64,000 nt of DNA from Oceaniglobus ichthyenteri. Its GTDB lineage: Bacteria; Pseudomonadota; Alphaproteobacteria; Rhodobacterales; Rhodobacteraceae. Made by a program: the position numbers and the translations under genes. Below, piece by piece: positions 46,524-53,728 of the stretch. Positions within the stretch are counted from its first letter, which is position 1; each line of letters begins with the position of its first letter. Below the pieces are notes generated by a model, which saw only the letters and a program-made list of their open reading frames with translations, made no database searches and was not told where the DNA came from. The stretch covers positions 310,001 to 374,000 of the forward strand of contig NZ_QAGK01000002.1 in the NCBI RefSeq assembly GCF_003057885.1. Direction: 5' to 3'.

Positions 46524-46597
46524 GGCGAGTTGGCGGAGTGGTTACGCAGCGGATTGCAAATCCGTGTACACCGGTTCGATTCCGGTACTCGCCTCCA
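46524..46597 (+). tRNA. tRNA-Cys (anticodon GCA)
   Basis: A 74-base tRNA with encoded CCA. The 7 bp acceptor stem (GGCGAGT with ACTCGCC), the anticodon loop ATTGCAAAT with GCA, and the TTCGATT T-loop are all present. Its 3' half (46550-46597) is repeated at 53965-54012, so this is the integration site of the element to its right, and the tRNA was restored intact by integration. Confidence 0.97.
46550..46597 (+). repeat. Left attachment site within tRNA-Cys (attL)
   Basis: The 48 bases from the anticodon stem to the CCA end are identical to 53965-54012. The identity starts one base before GGATTGCAA and stops right after CCA at both copies, as expected for a tRNA-targeting integrase. Confidence 0.9.
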
Positions 46598-46659
46598 TTT
46601 AAAAACAATCACTTACATCACTCCTTGCCGTGTTTGAGGCCCCGCGTTTACAGGGGCAT

Positions 46660-47736
46660 TTACATTTTTGTGTCTTGAGACAGTGATTTTGCTCGATTGA
46701 GCTTGCGCAAAACCGCATCGCTTTCGTCCGGGCTAACCTGCGCATAATGCTCGATTACCTGCGCCGCGTAGCGAACCGACCACCCCATCAGCACCGCAAT
46801 CTGGCGCAAAGACAGATCGGCATTTAGCAATCTTGTCGCCGCCGTCCCGCGCGTATCAGACAGAGTCTTCTCCCTGCCGTCGATCCAAGGGGGGATCTGA
46901 GCTTCGCGCCGCCACTTGGTGATCTGGTTTGATGCCCAACGGGCCGTCAAAGGCCTGCCAAGCTCTGACACCAGCAACACCTCTTGGCCTTCCAGCGTCT
47001 CTGCGATCAATTTCTCAAGGGCTGATGTGGCAGGGATATATGCGATCTGGCCGCGCTTACTGGTCCTGAAACGAAGGCGCTTGCCGTGCGGCGTGTCTTC
47101 GAATTGGTCCATCTTGACCTGAACCAGATCAGCAGCTCGCAAACCGGTTTCGCATCCTGCGGTCAGGATCCTCTGCACCCATTTCGGCGCAAATTTGTTG
47201 AACTGGGCGATGTCGCCACTCGTCCAGATGATTTCTGTGCGGTTCGATTGGTAGAGCTTCTTGAGCTTGTGACAGTGATGCTCTTTCAGCTTCCCCTCTT
47301 CCACCGCCCAATTGAGGACGCGCGTCGCATGGGTGCCCGCCATATCGTGCTGCTTGGGCGAATGAAGCCACTTCTTGCGCCAATTATTAACCTCGCCGCG
47401 CGAGGCGCGCTCTTCGAACATCGCGACAGGATCTGCACCGAACTCTTCGCGAAACAGTTCCAGCCATTTGCGGATATCAGCCTTTGAACGCTCAGCTTTA
47501 GGCAGGGACGCACTGGACAGAAAATCGTCGACCAAGTGAGTCGTCAGATATTCAGCCGGGCTCACAGGAGTACCGCACTGTGAAAACGCATGGAAGAATT
47601 CGGGCTCTTTGGGGTTCGGGTCCGTCCCTTCCCAAAATTTGGGGCCACCCCGCCAAGCATAGAAATGGTAGCGAACACCGGACACGACCTTGCGCCGGAC
47701 ACGGTGGACGCCCTTGGTGAGGTTACTTCTGGGCAC
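46660..47736 (-). CDS. Tyrosine recombinase integrase of the tRNA-Cys element
   Basis: A 358-residue integrase immediately next to attL with its 3' end toward the tRNA. The catalytic domain shows Arg in 'ETGLRAADLVQVKM', then 'LSDTRGTAATRLLN' where the usual His of HxLR is Ser but Arg is kept, 'VLMGWSVRYAAQVIEHYAQVS' with Trp for His and the nucleophile Tyr. Such substitutions occur in this subfamily. I start at GTG (47736), which has GGAG 8 bases upstream and lies within the 3' end of the upstream gene, so translation is coupled. The frame is open to 47919 but the N-terminal part is out of character. Confidence 0.88.
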   Translation of the reverse strand: MPRSNLTKGVHRVRRKVVSGVRYHFYAWRGGPKFWEGTDPNPKEPEFFHAFSQCGTPVSPAEYLTTHLVDDFLSSASLPKAERSKADIRKWLELFREEFGADPVAMFEERASRGEVNNWRKKWLHSPKQHDMAGTHATRVLNWAVEEGKLKEHHCHKLKKLYQSNRTEIIWTSGDIAQFNKFAPKWVQRILTAGCETGLRAADLVQVKMDQFEDTPHGKRLRFRTSKRGQIAYIPATSALEKLIAETLEGQEVLLVSELGRPLTARWASNQITKWRREAQIPPWIDGREKTLSDTRGTAATRLLNADLSLRQIAVLMGWSVRYAAQVIEHYAQVSPDESDAVLRKLNRAKSLSQDTKM

Positions 47737-47980
47737 GGCGCGCTCTCCGCTGTGCAACGAGGCTCGGTTGCGAAGTGGCCTCGCGTTCTGCCGCGCTAAT
47801 GCCCTGAACAGCATCCAATCGCGCGCGGATGAGTTTCGGGTCATACCACCCGCGCCGCCCTGGCACCGGAGCGATACCCGTCCTACGGCAGAAGTCATAG
47901 AAGGACGCGCTCGGCTCACTGTAGCCGAAGAGAAGCGCGAGCTCTGGGGTCGGAATCAGCTGAATATGGCTTGGGCTCAT
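47723..47980 (-). CDS. Excisionase-like DNA-binding protein
   Basis: An 85-residue basic protein with a MerR/Xis-type winged helix: 'LIPTPELALLFGYSEPSASFYDFCRRTGIAPVPGRRGWYDPKLIRARLDAVQ'. It overlaps the integrase start by 14 bases, the usual xis-int pairing, and probably directs excision and represses the integrase promoter. The C-terminal tail is rich in Arg and Ala. Its ATG overlaps the stop of a short upstream frame (ATGA). Confidence 0.72.
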   Translation of the reverse strand: MSPSHIQLIPTPELALLFGYSEPSASFYDFCRRTGIAPVPGRRGWYDPKLIRARLDAVQGISAAEREATSQPSLVAQRRARRAQK

Positions 47981-48072
47981 TTTTCAGCCCTCTCACCCAC
48001 GGCTTCTTGACGCGACATGGCTGCTCGCAAACAAGACACCACCTGAGCGCCCTGTGAGCGTAAGTTCCGCAC
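47977..48072 (-). CDS. Possible 31-aa leader frame coupled to the excisionase gene
   Basis: A frame ending in TGA that shares four bases with the excisionase ATG (ATGA) is open upstream to beyond the HipA1 stop. The GTG at 48072 would give about 31 residues; other starts are possible. The coupling is real in the sequence but the protein has no recognisable pattern, so it may only be a translated leader. Confidence 0.3.
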   Translation of the reverse strand: MRNLRSQGAQVVSCLRAAMSRQEAVGERAEK

Positions 48073-48112
48073 AAACGGCTTTCGGTCAATCCAATTCAAC
48101 AGCGGCCCCAGT

Positions 48113-49333
48113 TCACGCTCGCGCCAGATCCGCTTCCTCGTGCTCGAAGGCTGTTGCCATCTCCCTGATCTCGCGCTCCGGAGCGCCCAATGTATGGGCA
48201 ACGTCACGCCAAGCCATCGTCGCTTCGGCTACCTCAGCGATGATGTGATCTGCCTCCTTGCGTTCGAGAAGATAGGATTCATGTTGTGCGCGGTGCAGGG
48301 CGATACTGGCATCCGGGTTGTCGTCATCAACGTAGCTTTTGAGCACGCGTGGTTGGTTCGGCACAGGGTTGATGTCGTAGACCGGTGAGAGGTGCCAGCC
48401 GCCACGCCCTCGCAGAAATCCGTGATTGCGCATATGGTCATCGAGGTTCGTGACGAGAATGGAAAAGGCCACCCGCCGGTAGAGTTCCTCGCGATCTCGG
48501 TCGGGCGTCACGCTTTCGGAAGTGATAATATCGGCTAGGTCCAAATAGCTGTAGCTTTCGCCGTCTTTGCCGCCCAGCATCGCCATGGCAGAGATGAACG
48601 GGATCCTGCAGTCATCGTTCCGGTCAAACCGATGGGACAAGAAAACCGGCTTGTCGTCAACCATCTCAAGCGTGTGATCTGAAACCGTAATTCCGGCGCG
48701 TCTTGCCAGTTCCAAAGCGACTGCTTCCCAGCGTTCCACGCAATAGGTATCCGTCTCTTTCGGGAACTTGGCGACAGAAAGACGTCCGTGCTGGTCAAGG
48801 ATGCTGGCCTTCGGCCGTGCGCCACCTAGCGAGCTTCCCGGTGCAAACAGCATCTTGAGGTCCTCAGCGGTCTCCTCCCCGCGCAGAACGCGCTGAGACG
48901 CATGAAGCAAATCCCCGAGGCTCACGAGCGCAGGCACGCCGATGCCTTCGCGCGCTTGGAACTCGCCATCAACCCTGAAGCGCAGCGCACCCAAACGGGT
49001 TTCGTCATTCACCCCAAGCAGGTAGTCGGTTTCTTGCAGCACTCTCGGACGTCGTCCCTCGGCCTCTGCCATGCGCCCCTCATAGCGCCGCATGACCGTT
49101 CTACCCCAGGTATCTGGGGCAGAATCCCCAAGCGGTGCAAGCATATCCTGCCCAGCTTCCGGCACGAATTGCCCTTTAACGAGAGGCATGTTTGGCGAAA
49201 GCCCGAAGGCATTTTCGTCGGCTAGCCAGTCGTCATGATAGGTAAAGGATACCCGCTCTCGGCCGCGCCCCGCTGTGCGGTGAAGCGTGCCAACCCGTTT
49301 CAGCCCCTTCCAGTCGATCCAGACCTCAACCAT
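48113..49333 (-). CDS. HipA-family kinase toxin 1
   Basis: A 406-residue HipA-type Ser/Thr kinase. Landmarks are the glycine-rich 'FAPGSSLGGARPKASIL' (P-loop-like), 'LSVAKFPKETD' with the ATP Lys, 'FLSHRFDRNDD', the catalytic 'ILVTNLDDHMRNHGF' (Asp298, Asn303; the Lys of the usual HxKN is Arg) and the metal Asp320 in 'LSPVYDINP'. HipA toxins phosphorylate glutamyl-tRNA synthetase or other targets and cause dormancy. The ATG overlaps hipB1 by 8 bases, the normal antitoxin-first operon. It is distant from the second HipA of the island. Confidence 0.9.
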   Translation of the reverse strand: MVEVWIDWKGLKRVGTLHRTAGRGRERVSFTYHDDWLADENAFGLSPNMPLVKGQFVPEAGQDMLAPLGDSAPDTWGRTVMRRYEGRMAEAEGRRPRVLQETDYLLGVNDETRLGALRFRVDGEFQAREGIGVPALVSLGDLLHASQRVLRGEETAEDLKMLFAPGSSLGGARPKASILDQHGRLSVAKFPKETDTYCVERWEAVALELARRAGITVSDHTLEMVDDKPVFLSHRFDRNDDCRIPFISAMAMLGGKDGESYSYLDLADIITSESVTPDRDREELYRRVAFSILVTNLDDHMRNHGFLRGRGGWHLSPVYDINPVPNQPRVLKSYVDDDNPDASIALHRAQHESYLLERKEADHIIAEVAEATMAWRDVAHTLGAPEREIREMATAFEHEEADLARA

Positions 49334-49628
49334 TTTTCAGTCTCGCACGCTGCGGGAGGTCATCCAGGGCCATCTGCTCGCCGACCGGGTCATCGAGATC
49401 CCCCCATCCCTTCAGAAGGCCAAGCGCCTGCAACACGGCCACGTAAGTGCCGATCTTGACTGCGGGGTTGCCGCTTTCGATCTTGGCGATGGTCTGCCGC
49501 GTTGTGCCAGCGCGCTGCGCGACAATCTCGGCGGTCAGTTTGCGGCGCAGTCTCGCAACACGAATGTTTTCCCCAAGTGTCACGAGCTCCTTACGCGCCG
49601 CCCTAGGCATTTTGATCGGAACAGCCAC
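49326..49628 (-). CDS. HipB-like antitoxin 1 (XRE helix-turn-helix)
   Basis: A 100-residue DNA-binding antitoxin with an XRE domain: 'LGENIRVARLRRKLTAEIVAQRAGTTRQTIAKIESGNPAVKIGTYVAVLQALGLL'. It should bind HipA1 and repress the operon. Start is the GTG 7 bases after GGAGG; the open frame to 49649 would begin within the ribosome site. The C-terminal tail ('WGDLDDPVGEQMALDDLPQRARLK') is probably the part that contacts the toxin. Confidence 0.85.
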   Translation of the reverse strand: MAVPIKMPRAARKELVTLGENIRVARLRRKLTAEIVAQRAGTTRQTIAKIESGNPAVKIGTYVAVLQALGLLKGWGDLDDPVGEQMALDDLPQRARLKNG

Positions 49629-49755
49629 AATGATACCTCCAAGTGACACTAAGCGGCTGTATGTTACGATGAGAAAACATTAATGTCAATTTTTGCTCTG
49701 TAAAACGACAACCCTACGCTCCCGCTCAAGCCACATTTTATGTTATCTCTGCATT

Positions 49756-49774
49756 ACATTGAGCAGCACAATGT
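49756..49774. promoter_or_regulatory. Inverted repeat upstream of hipB1
   Basis: ACATTG and CAATGT flank a 7-base spacer in the AT-rich gap between hipB1 and the PIN gene. The octamer ATGTTACG occurs at 49661-49668 and 49771-49778, and ACATTAATGT (49677-49686) is a 10 bp palindrome nearer hipB1. They are candidate operators, but none is shown to be bound. Confidence 0.3.
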
Positions 49775-49793
49775 TACGCAAAGGAAGCATTAA

Positions 49794-49847
49794 ATGGCAG
49801 ATCCGCGCCCCAAAGCCGGTCGAACGCCAGAAGCAGCGGTATCCTAA
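49794..49847 (+). CDS. Possible 17-aa peptide or truncated gene start
   Basis: ATG with AAAGGA 8 bases upstream opens MADPRPKAGRTPEAAVS and stops at TAA 49845-49847. Composition (Pro, Arg, Lys) resembles the start of a longer gene cut off by recombination. It lies between the two TA modules on the opposite strand. Evidence is limited to the ribosome site. Confidence 0.25.
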   Translation: MADPRPKAGRTPEAAVS

Positions 49848-49867
49848 CCTCAGAAACACGGGGTGTT

Positions 49868-49895
49868 TTTGAGATATGAATATCCTTATCTCAAA
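49868..49895. repeat. Inverted repeat after the PIN gene
   Basis: Perfect 9 bp arms TTTGAGATA and TATCTCAAA with a 10-base spacer lie 17 bases beyond the PIN-gene stop. There is no T-run on the PIN strand, so it may be a weak terminator or an operator. Confidence 0.4.
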
Positions 49896-49911
49896 TCGCC
49901 CCACATTCCGG

Positions 49912-50487
49912 CTACAGTAGCTCTACGTATTGGTGCAAAATTTCAGCGCTTTGAAATAGTTCTCGAGCCTTGATCCGCTGCAATAATGCTTCGGCGTCCA
50001 TATCAGGATTTTTGAGCCGCTCACGCATTTTCCTCAGGGCAACTACAGCTGCGAGTGGGTCAAGTTCGATTGCATCAGAAATACACTCGTCGGCCGAGAT
50101 TGCATCGATGTCAAAAGGCGCGAGTGCTTCGCTTGGGTAATCCTTAAGGTTTTCCGTCACAATTACCTGAGCGGATGTCGTGATTGCCGCAGCAAGAACA
50201 TGGCGGTCATCAGGATCAGGCAACTCCAGACCGGATTCAAGCCCAGCATACCCAGTAACGCATGCTTCGGGGAAAGCGCGCTCCATTGCTGAACGCTGCT
50301 TGTTAGTGTCAGCCCTGCCCTTAGTAATCTTGGCTATTGCACCGGCAGTCTCATCCATAATTCTATCGCTCCACCGGGGCCGGAAAAATCCGGCCTCGGC
50401 CAGCGACAAGATTATGTTTCTGCGCATCGCGCACGCCAGAACATTTGCGTCAATCAGTGCCGTGAAACGATCGGCATAGTCACTCAT
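49912..50487 (-). CDS. PIN-domain toxin
   Basis: A 191-residue PIN-fold ribonuclease toxin. The acidic metal-site residues are visible: Asp in 'ALIDANVLACAMRR', Glu/Asp in 'IMDETAG', and Asp-Asp in 'LPDPDDRHVLAAAI'. PIN toxins cut tRNA, rRNA or mRNA. It is longer than most VapC proteins (about 130) because of a C-terminal extension of some 60 residues with 'ISDAIELDPLAAVVALRKMRERLK'. Its ATG overlaps the antitoxin stop by 4 bases (ATGA), so the pair is translationally coupled. Confidence 0.85.
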   Translation of the reverse strand: MSDYADRFTALIDANVLACAMRRNIILSLAEAGFFRPRWSDRIMDETAGAIAKITKGRADTNKQRSAMERAFPEACVTGYAGLESGLELPDPDDRHVLAAAITTSAQVIVTENLKDYPSEALAPFDIDAISADECISDAIELDPLAAVVALRKMRERLKNPDMDAEALLQRIKARELFQSAEILHQYVELL

Positions 50488-50948
50488 AAAAGATCGTTCT
50501 CCATGTCCATTGCCGCGAGGTCAGACAGTGCGTCAGAACGATCAGTGTCGCGTTTCTTTTTGTATTCAAACAGATCTGCTGCTTTCACACGGCGATGGCG
50601 ACCTGTTTTGAAGAAGGCGATTTCCCCGTCTTCTAGAAGTTTCACCAGGTGTGGGCGAGATACGTTCAACAAATCGGCCGCTTGCTGGGTCGTCAGCTCC
50701 GCATCCACAGGGATCATCCGAAACCCTCTGCCGCTTGAAACCAACCGCAATAGCTCCATCAATGATGCCGCGAGGGCTGGAGCCAACGTCACAGGTTCAA
50801 TCTGCTTCTCGCCGAATGCCAGACTCAGCTCAACCGCCTCATCACCGTTCACTTGCGAGGCAAGGATGCGGCGAAGACTGTCAGCATTTTCAATTTCAAC
50901 CTGATCCGGCAAACGTTCTGCGAACGCTTCTTTTGCTTGCATCATCAT
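50484..50948 (-). CDS. Excisionase-type helix-turn-helix antitoxin of the PIN toxin
   Basis: A 154-residue DNA-binding protein; the second half has an excisionase-like HTH ('LTTQQAADLLNVSRPHLVKLLEDGEIAFFKTGRHRRVKAADLFEYKKKRD'). The first 80 residues have helices with no recognised motif. Placed directly before the PIN gene and overlapping it, it is the likely cognate antitoxin and repressor. GGAGAG lies 5 bases before the ATG, the strongest ribosome site of the pair, in keeping with antitoxin excess. Confidence 0.82.
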   Translation of the reverse strand: MMMQAKEAFAERLPDQVEIENADSLRRILASQVNGDEAVELSLAFGEKQIEPVTLAPALAASLMELLRLVSSGRGFRMIPVDAELTTQQAADLLNVSRPHLVKLLEDGEIAFFKTGRHRRVKAADLFEYKKKRDTDRSDALSDLAAMDMENDLL

Positions 50949-51133
50949 GAGTTCTCTCCTTTTCCTACGATGGGATCTTGCGTCCCATTCGCAATATTCA
51001 AAATAAACGAAATAAACGTAAATTCAAGCAATGCTTCGTTCACAAAATGAAGATCTTCCGAGGCTGGTTAAACTTCTCGCGACGGAACGACCTCGAATTC
51101 CGAGCCAAACCGCATCGCCTGCGATCATCTCTT

Positions 51134-51187
51134 CACTCACGCCTGCAGCCCCTCGCGCGCACCTGCTCAGGCCTCATCAGCTTTGAA
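51134..51187. repeat. Imperfect direct repeat flanking hipBA2, left copy
   Basis: This 54 bp stretch matches 52862-52914, the end of the winged-HTH gene, at roughly four of five positions with one gap. Read on the minus strand it encodes SKLMRPEQVRARG, compared with SKLVTPEQVRAAG in the intact gene. The two copies flank the hipB2-hipA2 pair. Confidence 0.65.
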
Positions 51188-51190
51188 GCT

Positions 51191-51206
51191 ATGATCTATC
51201 GATCAT
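51191..51206. repeat. Palindrome after hipA2
   Basis: ATGATC and GATCAT arms with a TATC spacer, perfect over 6 bp each, lie 24 bases past the hipA2 stop; the half ATGATC recurs at 51218. The surrounding gap (50949-51229, 281 bases) otherwise holds only the repeat remnant at 51134-51187. Confidence 0.35.
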
Positions 51207-51229
51207 AAAGTGGAAATATGATCTGTGGG

Positions 51230-52522
51230 TCATACGGCATGAAAGGCAATCGCCCGGCGTCGTATGCCAGCGGCAATGGCTTCCGCCAAAGGCTGTGGAA
51301 ACCCATCCGGCAGGTCTGCGAGTGTCTTGTCCAAGGCGGGTTCAAGCTCTGACGCGATGTTCGACAAGACTTCTTCCGCCAACGCCACACCGTAGCCCGC
51401 CGTCTTCGCAGCCTGCAGGAAATGGCGCGGCACGACCTCATTGATCCGGTAGTGTCCGTCGACCGCCATCGCGAGACGCATCCGTTTCTGGCGGATTTGA
51501 CCGTCATCCACCGCTTTCTGGGCGCTCAGGACGTCATAAAGTGGGGTCATAAGGAAACCACCAGGGCGCAAAGCGATGCTGAAATTCTTGGCGTGCCCGT
51601 CCGTCGCTCCCAGGAGCCAAAACAGCACCTGCGCGCGGAAGAAGGCGCGCTGATCCAGCTCGGGGTCATCACTGCCCTTCAGCAACCCGACCCCTTCGGT
51701 GATCCCCGGCCCGCCATCCATTTGGTACTTTTGACTGGGTGGGACCGAGAGCGCCTGACAAAAGTCTTCCTGCGGGAGGCGGATCAAGCGACCATCCTTG
51801 GTCCAGCGCCGATCGAACCGCGTCACGACAAGGCTTCGCACGTTTTCGAAGTCGGCAATCTCGACCTCCGCCACATCCATGCCCATGGCGCGGCAAAAGC
51901 TCATGCAGAAAAATTCGTTCTCGACGCTGTCAGACAAATCGATCCCTGCGGGCAGAACGCCAAGCTGCGTCTTGAGGATATGAGTTGTTGGGGTGAGCCC
52001 CGATGGACGGATCCACGCGCCCTCGTGGCGTAGCAGCGCCGTTTTCTCCTGCGCCCCTGCGATAGAGATGCGGAAGTCGTCTTCCTCATCCAGGCCGAGC
52101 GGAGCACTTGCGAGGTTGCGTAACATATCCGCAATCTGTGCCTCAGAAACGGGCTCGCCCTCGAGCACGCCAACCTCGGGGATCTCACCCGAAACGAACT
52201 GCAAGGCCCCCACACAATCGCGGCCGATCTTCTCCAGCATGTGCCATGCGTCCGTGCCGCCTGCACGCACCCGTGCGGCAACGCGCTCTCGTATCGCCTG
52301 ATTGTCCGGCAGCAGGTTTTCCAAGTAGGCGATTACGGGGCCGCCCTGGTGTGCCTCTTCACGCAAAGGCAGCGAAAGCGAGATAGGCATGGCATGTTCC
52401 CATGCCAACCATTCCGGATCATAGGTAAAGCTGATCGCGCCTGAACCAGCGAGACGCAAAGCCCCCACCAACCGTCCGTTCAGAAGCACTTGCATCGTGC
52501 CACTACGCCCGTGTTTGGCCAT
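51230..52522 (-). CDS. hipA: HipA-family kinase toxin 2 (classical type)
   Basis: A 430-residue HipA close to the Escherichia coli type. The autophosphorylation Ser153 sits in 'RISIAGAQEKTALLRHEG', followed by 'THILKTQ' with the ATP Lys, 'LVVTRFDRRW', catalytic Asp308 in 'LLGATDGHAKNFSIAL', and metal Asp330 in 'MTPLYDVLSAQ'. All catalytic residues are present, so an active kinase is expected; the likely target is glutamyl-tRNA synthetase by analogy. Its start overlaps the hipB2 stop by one base (TGATG). The N-terminal subdomain is 'GTMQVLLNGRLVGALRL'. Confidence 0.93.
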   Translation of the reverse strand: MAKHGRSGTMQVLLNGRLVGALRLAGSGAISFTYDPEWLAWEHAMPISLSLPLREEAHQGGPVIAYLENLLPDNQAIRERVAARVRAGGTDAWHMLEKIGRDCVGALQFVSGEIPEVGVLEGEPVSEAQIADMLRNLASAPLGLDEEDDFRISIAGAQEKTALLRHEGAWIRPSGLTPTTHILKTQLGVLPAGIDLSDSVENEFFCMSFCRAMGMDVAEVEIADFENVRSLVVTRFDRRWTKDGRLIRLPQEDFCQALSVPPSQKYQMDGGPGITEGVGLLKGSDDPELDQRAFFRAQVLFWLLGATDGHAKNFSIALRPGGFLMTPLYDVLSAQKAVDDGQIRQKRMRLAMAVDGHYRINEVVPRHFLQAAKTAGYGVALAEEVLSNIASELEPALDKTLADLPDGFPQPLAEAIAAGIRRRAIAFHAV

Positions 52523-52767
52523 CAGAAGATATCCTCAATCTCAAGCGAGCCACCGCGCTCCACCAATCGGAACTCAAGCCCAAGTGCCGCCATGACAGCG
52601 AGCACTGTGGCGAGCTTCGCTCCCGCGTCGCCATTCTCGAGCGACGAAATCGTCGCGACGCGTAAATTCGTGCGCGCGCTGATATCGCTTTGGGTCCAGC
52701 CGCGCGCTTTGCGCGTCCGGCGAAGTGCTTCGCCGATCTGCTCGGCCGTTCGTGCTGTGAGGTCCAT
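52522..52767 (-). CDS. hipB: HipB antitoxin 2
   Basis: An 81-residue XRE-family protein: 'IGEALRRTRKARGWTQSDISARTNLRVATISSLENGDAGAKLATVLAVMAALGLEFRLVERG', the HipB-type helix-turn-helix and dimer strand. It should bind the three operators just upstream (52781-52850), repress its own operon and neutralise HipA2. GGAGC precedes the ATG by 6 bases. The C-terminal 'SLEIEDIF' ends in the Trp/Phe-containing tail that locks HipA in known complexes. Confidence 0.9.
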   Translation of the reverse strand: MDLTARTAEQIGEALRRTRKARGWTQSDISARTNLRVATISSLENGDAGAKLATVLAVMAALGLEFRLVERGGSLEIEDIF

Positions 52768-52780
52768 GATGCGGCTCCTT

Positions 52781-52796
52781 TTACGGCATAGCGTAA
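52781..52796. promoter_or_regulatory. HipB operator 1
   Basis: TTACG-N6-CGTAA (GCATAG spacer), 13 bases upstream of the hipB2 start codon. First of three palindromes spaced 27 bp centre to centre. Confidence 0.75.
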
Positions 52797-52807
52797 ATCA
52801 AAACAAA

Positions 52808-52823
52808 TTACGCTGCAACGTAA
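52808..52823. promoter_or_regulatory. HipB operator 2
   Basis: TTACG-N6-CGTAA (CTGCAA spacer). Middle palindrome, 27 bp from each neighbour. Confidence 0.75.
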
Positions 52824-52834
52824 ATATTCAATTT

Positions 52835-52850
52835 TTACGCCATAGCGTAA
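52835..52850. promoter_or_regulatory. HipB operator 3
   Basis: TTACG-N6-CGTAA (CCATAG spacer). Farthest from hipB2, 14 bases from the winged-HTH gene stop. Confidence 0.75.
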
Positions 52851-52861
52851 CAATCGAGCCG

Positions 52862-52914
52862 CACTCATGCCTGCAGCCCCGCAGCTCGAACCTGCTCAGG
52901 CGTCACCAGCTTCG
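52862..52914. repeat. Imperfect direct repeat flanking hipBA2, right copy
   Basis: The 3' end of the winged-HTH gene, duplicated at 51134-51187 on the other side of hipBA2. Confidence 0.65.
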
Positions 52915-53728
52915 ATGCAATTAAGTCCTCGATCTGCCGGTTGGTGATGTGGCGGCACAAGGGATGGCGCTCGTGGATCCATTCGGCGAGGCTCGCACGA
53001 CCTTTGGCTTCGGCCTCTCGCGCCTTCTCGCGGTCGACCTGGATTTGGGCAAGCCCCTTCTCCCATCGGCGCATCTTGAACCAATTGTCCGAGAAACAAA
53101 CCTTGCTGCGCGTATAGCCTTCGCTTTCCTTGGCATAGGCTTTGACCGCCTGCAGAAGGTCATCGGGTGTCACTCCGGCCATCGCAGCCGCTGCGATCAA
53201 ACGCAGACTGGTCCGCCGGTCTCGGATCCTGTCCTCGGGATAGGCCGCCAAGATCTTCTCAGTTTCAAGATCTTCAACCTCCTCCGCCGCCTCGCGCCTG
53301 CGCGTAGGTGGTTTATGGATGGTTTTAGGATGGTTTGGGGTCCACCGTGAACCCCGTACCCCGTTCACCGTGGACCCCGTACCGGGTTCAGGCTGGACGG
53401 GGTTCACAGTGACCCCCGTCTCAATGTCGGGCTCGGCCGTGGGTTCGAGCGCGGCCACGCGCTCCAGAACGATACGGTAAATGACCGTATAGCCGTTCTT
53501 GCAGTGCCGCCGCCCCGTCTCCATCAAGATGCCTTCACGCAGAAAGTCGATGATGGTGCGCTTCACCGTGCTCTCGCTGAGCTCTGTGTGGCGCTGGATC
53601 GTCCCCTTGGAGCACCAGATCCCCGAGCCGTCATCGCTCGCCTTGTCGGCCAGGAACATGATGATCTGCTTGCGCGCGGCGCTGCCAAAGCGGCGCTCGG
53701 CGCATTCATTTGCGATACGCCAGCTCAT
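52865..53728 (-). CDS. Winged helix-turn-helix protein resembling replication-initiation proteins
   Basis: A 287-residue protein. Residues 1-90 form a RepA-like or phage-O-like winged HTH ('SWRIANECAERRFGSAARKQIIMFLADKASDDGSGIWCSKGTIQRHTELSESTVKRTIIDFLREGIL'). A low-complexity Pro/Thr/Gly-rich linker follows, then a helical C-terminus ('VTPDDLLQAVKAYAKESEGYTRSKVCFSDNWFKMRRWEKGLAQIQVDREKAREAEAKGRASLAEWIHERHP'). It may initiate replication of the excised element or act as a regulator; no origin repeats are clear. GGAGGTGAGATC precedes the ATG. Confidence 0.75.
   Translation of the reverse strand: MSWRIANECAERRFGSAARKQIIMFLADKASDDGSGIWCSKGTIQRHTELSESTVKRTIIDFLREGILMETGRRHCKNGYTVIYRIVLERVAALEPTAEPDIETGVTVNPVQPEPGTGSTVNGVRGSRWTPNHPKTIHKPPTRRREAAEEVEDLETEKILAAYPEDRIRDRRTSLRLIAAAAMAGVTPDDLLQAVKAYAKESEGYTRSKVCFSDNWFKMRRWEKGLAQIQVDREKAREAEAKGRASLAEWIHERHPLCRHITNRQIEDLIASKLVTPEQVRAAGLQA

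Noticed and set aside
46345-46608. Frame on the minus strand across tRNA-Cys ('GGEYRNRTGVHGFAIR')
   Set aside because: It is the antisense translation of the tRNA; the same peptide appears across attR (53895-54080), so it is an artefact of the repeat.
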